Of a stretch of DNA of 15,131 nucleotides, positions 13,706 to 15,131 are shown piece by piece. A program made the translations under genes and the position numbers. Origin of the DNA: Actinomycetes bacterium (GTDB taxonomy: Bacteria; Actinomycetota; Actinomycetes; Actinomycetales; Microbacteriaceae); the NCBI GenBank assembly GCA_023432005.1, contig JAEYVF010000178.1, positions 1 through 15,131 of the forward strand. Reading direction: 5' to 3'. Below the pieces are notes generated by a model, which saw only the letters and a list, made by a program, of their open reading frames with translations, ran no database searches and had not been told where the DNA came from. The number at the start of each line of letters is the position of its first letter. Position 1 is the stretch's first letter.

Positions 13706-13711
13706 TACACT
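13706..13711 (+). promoter_or_regulatory. -10 box of the ferritin-like gene, leaderless type
   Basis: TACACT is followed by six bases (GAACCG) and GTG 13718. It lies back to back with the helicase promoter in an 88-bp divergent region. Confidence 0.65.
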
Positions 13712-13717
13712 GAACCG

Positions 13718-14431
13718 GTGGCCTGGTTCCGTCGTCGCTCGCGTCCGCGCCCGGGGACGCTTCGCATCGCCCCGCGCTCGGAGGCCGTCGCCGTCGCACG
13801 CGTCGAGCTGCGCGATCTCGCGCCGGCGCCGGCGCGCTTCCTCGGCCAGACCGCGTACCTGACGATCGTCCTGTTCGAGAACCTGGGGCGGGCCGTGACG
13901 ACCGCGCCGACCTCGGATGCGAAGTCGCGCCTCGCGCGCGCGGCCGCCGAGATGCTGCGCATGCACCAGGGGCTGGTCGACGAGCTCGACCGCCTGGGTG
14001 CTGACGCGGCGGCGGAGATGGAGCCGTTCCGCCTGCCGCTCGACGACTACCAGCGCCGCACGAAGGGTGTTGACTGGTACGAGATCCTCGTCACCTGCTA
14101 CCTCACGAACGGCTTCCTGCTCGACTTCTTCGCGGGGCTCGCATCCGGGCTCCCCGACGACCTCGACGACCGCGCGGCGGCGCTGCTGCAGAGCCGGCTG
14201 GGTGAGGAGGTGCTCGTGGAGGAGCTGCGGATCGCGATCGAGGAGAACCCGCGACTCGCGTCGCGACTGGCCATGTGGGGGCGTCGGCTCGTCGGCGACA
14301 CGATGCTCGTGGCGCGCCTCGCGATCGAGCAGCACCCCTCGGCGACTGTCGACGAGAAGGTCGACCCGGTCTTCACGGAGCTCATCGCGGCGCACACGCG
14401 CCGCATGGACAAGCTCGGCCTGACCGCGTAG
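13718..14431 (+). CDS. Ferritin-like-fold protein (MiaE-like), metal site apparently degenerate
   Basis: The 237-residue, mostly helical product matches the actinobacterial ferritin-like family related to MiaE (tRNA hydroxylase). A first helix pair is at about 33-92 (RFLGQTAYLTIVLFENLGRAV, Glu54), followed by VDWYEILVTCYLTNGFLLDFF (118-138) and a second helix pair (about 150-205, NPRLASRLAMWGRRLVGDTML). Diiron members carry ExxH pairs. Here the equivalent first segment is AAEMLRMHQGL (76-86), with Glu78 and His83 five apart instead of three. The second has LGEEVLVEEL (161-170) with no His. Metal binding is therefore doubtful. The start is GTG 13718, set by the leaderless promoter and a conserved-looking MAWFRRR basic end. 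It sits next to a DEAD-box helicase and near DUF3107, as in other actinobacteria. The function is unknown. Confidence 0.82.
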   Translation: MAWFRRRSRPRPGTLRIAPRSEAVAVARVELRDLAPAPARFLGQTAYLTIVLFENLGRAVTTAPTSDAKSRLARAAAEMLRMHQGLVDELDRLGADAAAEMEPFRLPLDDYQRRTKGVDWYEILVTCYLTNGFLLDFFAGLASGLPDDLDDRAAALLQSRLGEEVLVEELRIAIEENPRLASRLAMWGRRLVGDTMLVARLAIEQHPSATVDEKVDPVFTELIAAHTRRMDKLGLTA

Positions 14432-14455
14432 CGGCCACGACCGCCGGTCCGCTGT

Positions 14456-14752
14456 CTACAGGCGGCCGCCGCTGAGCTCGCTCAGGGCGCGGGCGTCGGC
14501 GGCGTCGCGCGCGCGGGGGAGCAGGATGCCGACCGCGCCGCTCGCGAGGATCCCCGCTGCGAGGGCGGCGACCCAGATCCAGCCGCCGTCGAACGGCCAG
14601 CCGAACCACACGAGGATCGCCCATACGGCGGCTGTCGCCGCCGCGCCGACCGCGGGCAGCAGGGCGATGCCGTAGGTGCGGCGGCCGGGCAGCAGATAGC
14701 GGATGACGCCCCCGAGGCCGGCGCCGATGACGGTGACGAAGACGATCTCCAC
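14456..14752 (-). CDS. Small three-helix membrane protein, function unknown
   Basis: The 98-residue product has hydrophobic helices at about 2-20, 30-52 and 57-79, joined by a short basic loop (RYLLPGRRTYG) and a Trp-rich loop (WFGWPFDGGWIW). A short charged C-terminal tail follows. I do not recognise a named family. Start GTG 14752 is supported by TAGGAT six bases upstream. The gene lies 25 bp after DUF3107 on the same strand, so it could be read both from its own promoter and by read-through. It converges on the ferritin-like gene with 24 bp between stops and no clear terminator; GCGGCC/GGCCGC inverted words flank the gap. Confidence 0.72.
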   Translation of the reverse strand: MEIVFVTVIGAGLGGVIRYLLPGRRTYGIALLPAVGAAATAAVWAILVWFGWPFDGGWIWVAALAAGILASGAVGILLPRARDAADARALSELSGGRL

Positions 14753-14758
14753 GCCGCG

Positions 14759-14764
14759 ATCCTA
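14759..14764 (-). promoter_or_regulatory. -10 box of the small membrane protein gene, leaderless type
   Basis: On the minus strand TAGGAT is followed by six bases (CGCGGC) and GTG 14752. These six bases are the same as those between box and start codon at the amylase gene. Confidence 0.6.
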
Positions 14765-14777
14765 GGTCAGGCGCGCG

Positions 14778-15002
14778 TCAGGCGACGAAGCCGACGCGTC
14801 GGCTCTCGCCGCCGCCGATCTCGATGTAGGCGAGCGCGGCCGTCGGCACGACGTAGACCTTGCCCTTGTCATCGGTGAGGCTCAGGAACTTCGCGTCCGA
14901 GCCGAGGGCGTCGGCGACGACCTTCTCGACCTCGGCGGGGGTCTGCGCGCTCTCGAAGGAGAGCTCGCGGGCGGTGTTGGCGATACCGATGCGAATGTCC
15001 AC
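14778..15002 (-). CDS. DUF3107 family protein (TB9.4-like)
   Basis: This 74-residue soluble protein belongs to the actinobacterial DUF3107 family, known in M. tuberculosis as Rv3208A/TB9.4. It begins MDIRIGIANTARELSFES and contains the TPAEVEKVVADAL helix (21-33). A beta region follows, with KGKVYVVPTAALAYIEIG (46-63), and the family-typical end RRVGFVA. The length is normal for the family and the function is unestablished. Start GTG 15002 is supported by TACGCT six bases upstream. The neighbourhood (small membrane gene, ferritin-like gene, DEAD-box helicase) matches the order I remember in mycobacteria. Confidence 0.88.
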   Translation of the reverse strand: MDIRIGIANTARELSFESAQTPAEVEKVVADALGSDAKFLSLTDDKGKVYVVPTAALAYIEIGGGESRRVGFVA

Positions 15003-15008
15003 GTGACG

Positions 15009-15014
15009 AGCGTA
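15009..15014 (-). promoter_or_regulatory. -10 box of the DUF3107 gene, leaderless type
   Basis: On the minus strand TACGCT is followed by six bases (CGTCAC) and GTG 15002. No -35 is recognisable. Confidence 0.6.
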
Positions 15015-15044
15015 GAGGATGCCGCGGGCCGCATCCGGGGGCGT

Positions 15045-15131
15045 TCACCGAGGGCGGAACGGCGGCGCGCCGGGCGGCGCCCGACGCCGCGCGCGGGGAG
15101 CGGATGCGGTGTCGCCGCCGCCCGCTACGGT
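15045..15131 (-). other. Edge sequence, possibly the 3' tail of a minus-strand gene
   Basis: On the minus strand a frame enters from the right edge and ends at TGA 15047-15045, giving 28 residues rich in Ala, Pro, Arg and Gly (TVAGGGDTASAPRARRRAPP and on). It could be the low-complexity C-terminus of a gene upstream of DUF3107, or plain GC-rich intergenic DNA. The composition alone does not decide. Confidence 0.2.

Noticed and set aside
12056..14395. A 779-codon open frame on the minus strand across the helicase and ferritin-like genes
   Set aside because: It is in a different frame from the helicase and antisense to the ferritin-like gene. It gives Arg/Pro/His-rich nonsense while the other frames carry full motif sets.

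Overview
The window looks like a stretch of chromosome from a high-GC actinobacterium, most likely Microbacteriaceae (Micrococcales). GC content is about 70% or more, start codons are often GTG, many genes appear leaderless, and the word GGATGC/GCATCC is very frequent. Two gene blocks also match arrangements I remember from Mycobacterium tuberculosis: mrp / DUF1003 / MgtE-N+CBS / small stress-type membrane protein (Rv1229c-Rv1234 region), and DUF3107 / ferritin-like / DEAD-box helicase (Rv3208A-Rv3211 region). I see no phage, transposase, integrase, CRISPR array, rRNA or tRNA. No gap between genes exceeds 300 bp. The content is mostly core or conserved accessory genes, and I did not find a clear new multi-gene system. 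The interesting material is mainly regulatory and repeat DNA.

Layout. 1-54: tail of an unidentified + strand gene. 82-2949 (-): a tight three-gene operon read CBS/MgtE-N protein -> DUF1003 membrane protein -> Mrp ATPase, with overlapping ends. 2986-3474 (+): two-helix membrane protein diverging from that operon. 3471-5182 (-): DrrA/DrrB-type ABC exporter operon. 5294-6211 (+): divergent TetR regulator, with an AT-rich operator region between it and the exporter. 6222-6265: imperfect hairpin repeat between convergent genes. 6269-8395 (-): secreted or membrane-anchored GH13 alpha-amylase with a LacI-type operator in its promoter. 8461-8488: a perfect 28-bp palindrome. 8519-9970 (-): Xaa-Pro aminopeptidase. 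10025-11038 (-): membrane endonuclease/exonuclease/phosphatase-family protein. 11168-12037 (+): PHP-domain phosphoesterase, divergent from it. 12065-12151: tandem 21-bp repeat plus hairpin between convergent genes. 12175-13629 (-): DEAD-box RNA helicase. 13718-14431 (+): ferritin-like protein, divergent from the helicase. 14456-14752 (-): small three-helix membrane protein. 14778-15002 (-): DUF3107 protein. 15015-15131: edge sequence, perhaps the 3' tail of another minus-strand gene.

How the genes work together. The TetR regulator very probably controls the divergent drug-type exporter through the shared operators. The MgtE-N/CBS, DUF1003 and Mrp proteins are translationally linked. The amylase appears to be under carbohydrate (LacI-family) control by a regulator encoded elsewhere. 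The EEP and PHP phosphoesterases share a divergent promoter region, and both may act on nucleic acid or nucleotide phosphoesters. The most striking global pattern is that nine of the fourteen complete genes have a -10-like hexamer (TANNNT in eight, CAGAAT in one) ending exactly 6 or 7 bases before the start codon. This is the signature of leaderless mRNAs; the internal operon genes and a few others have Shine-Dalgarno sites instead.
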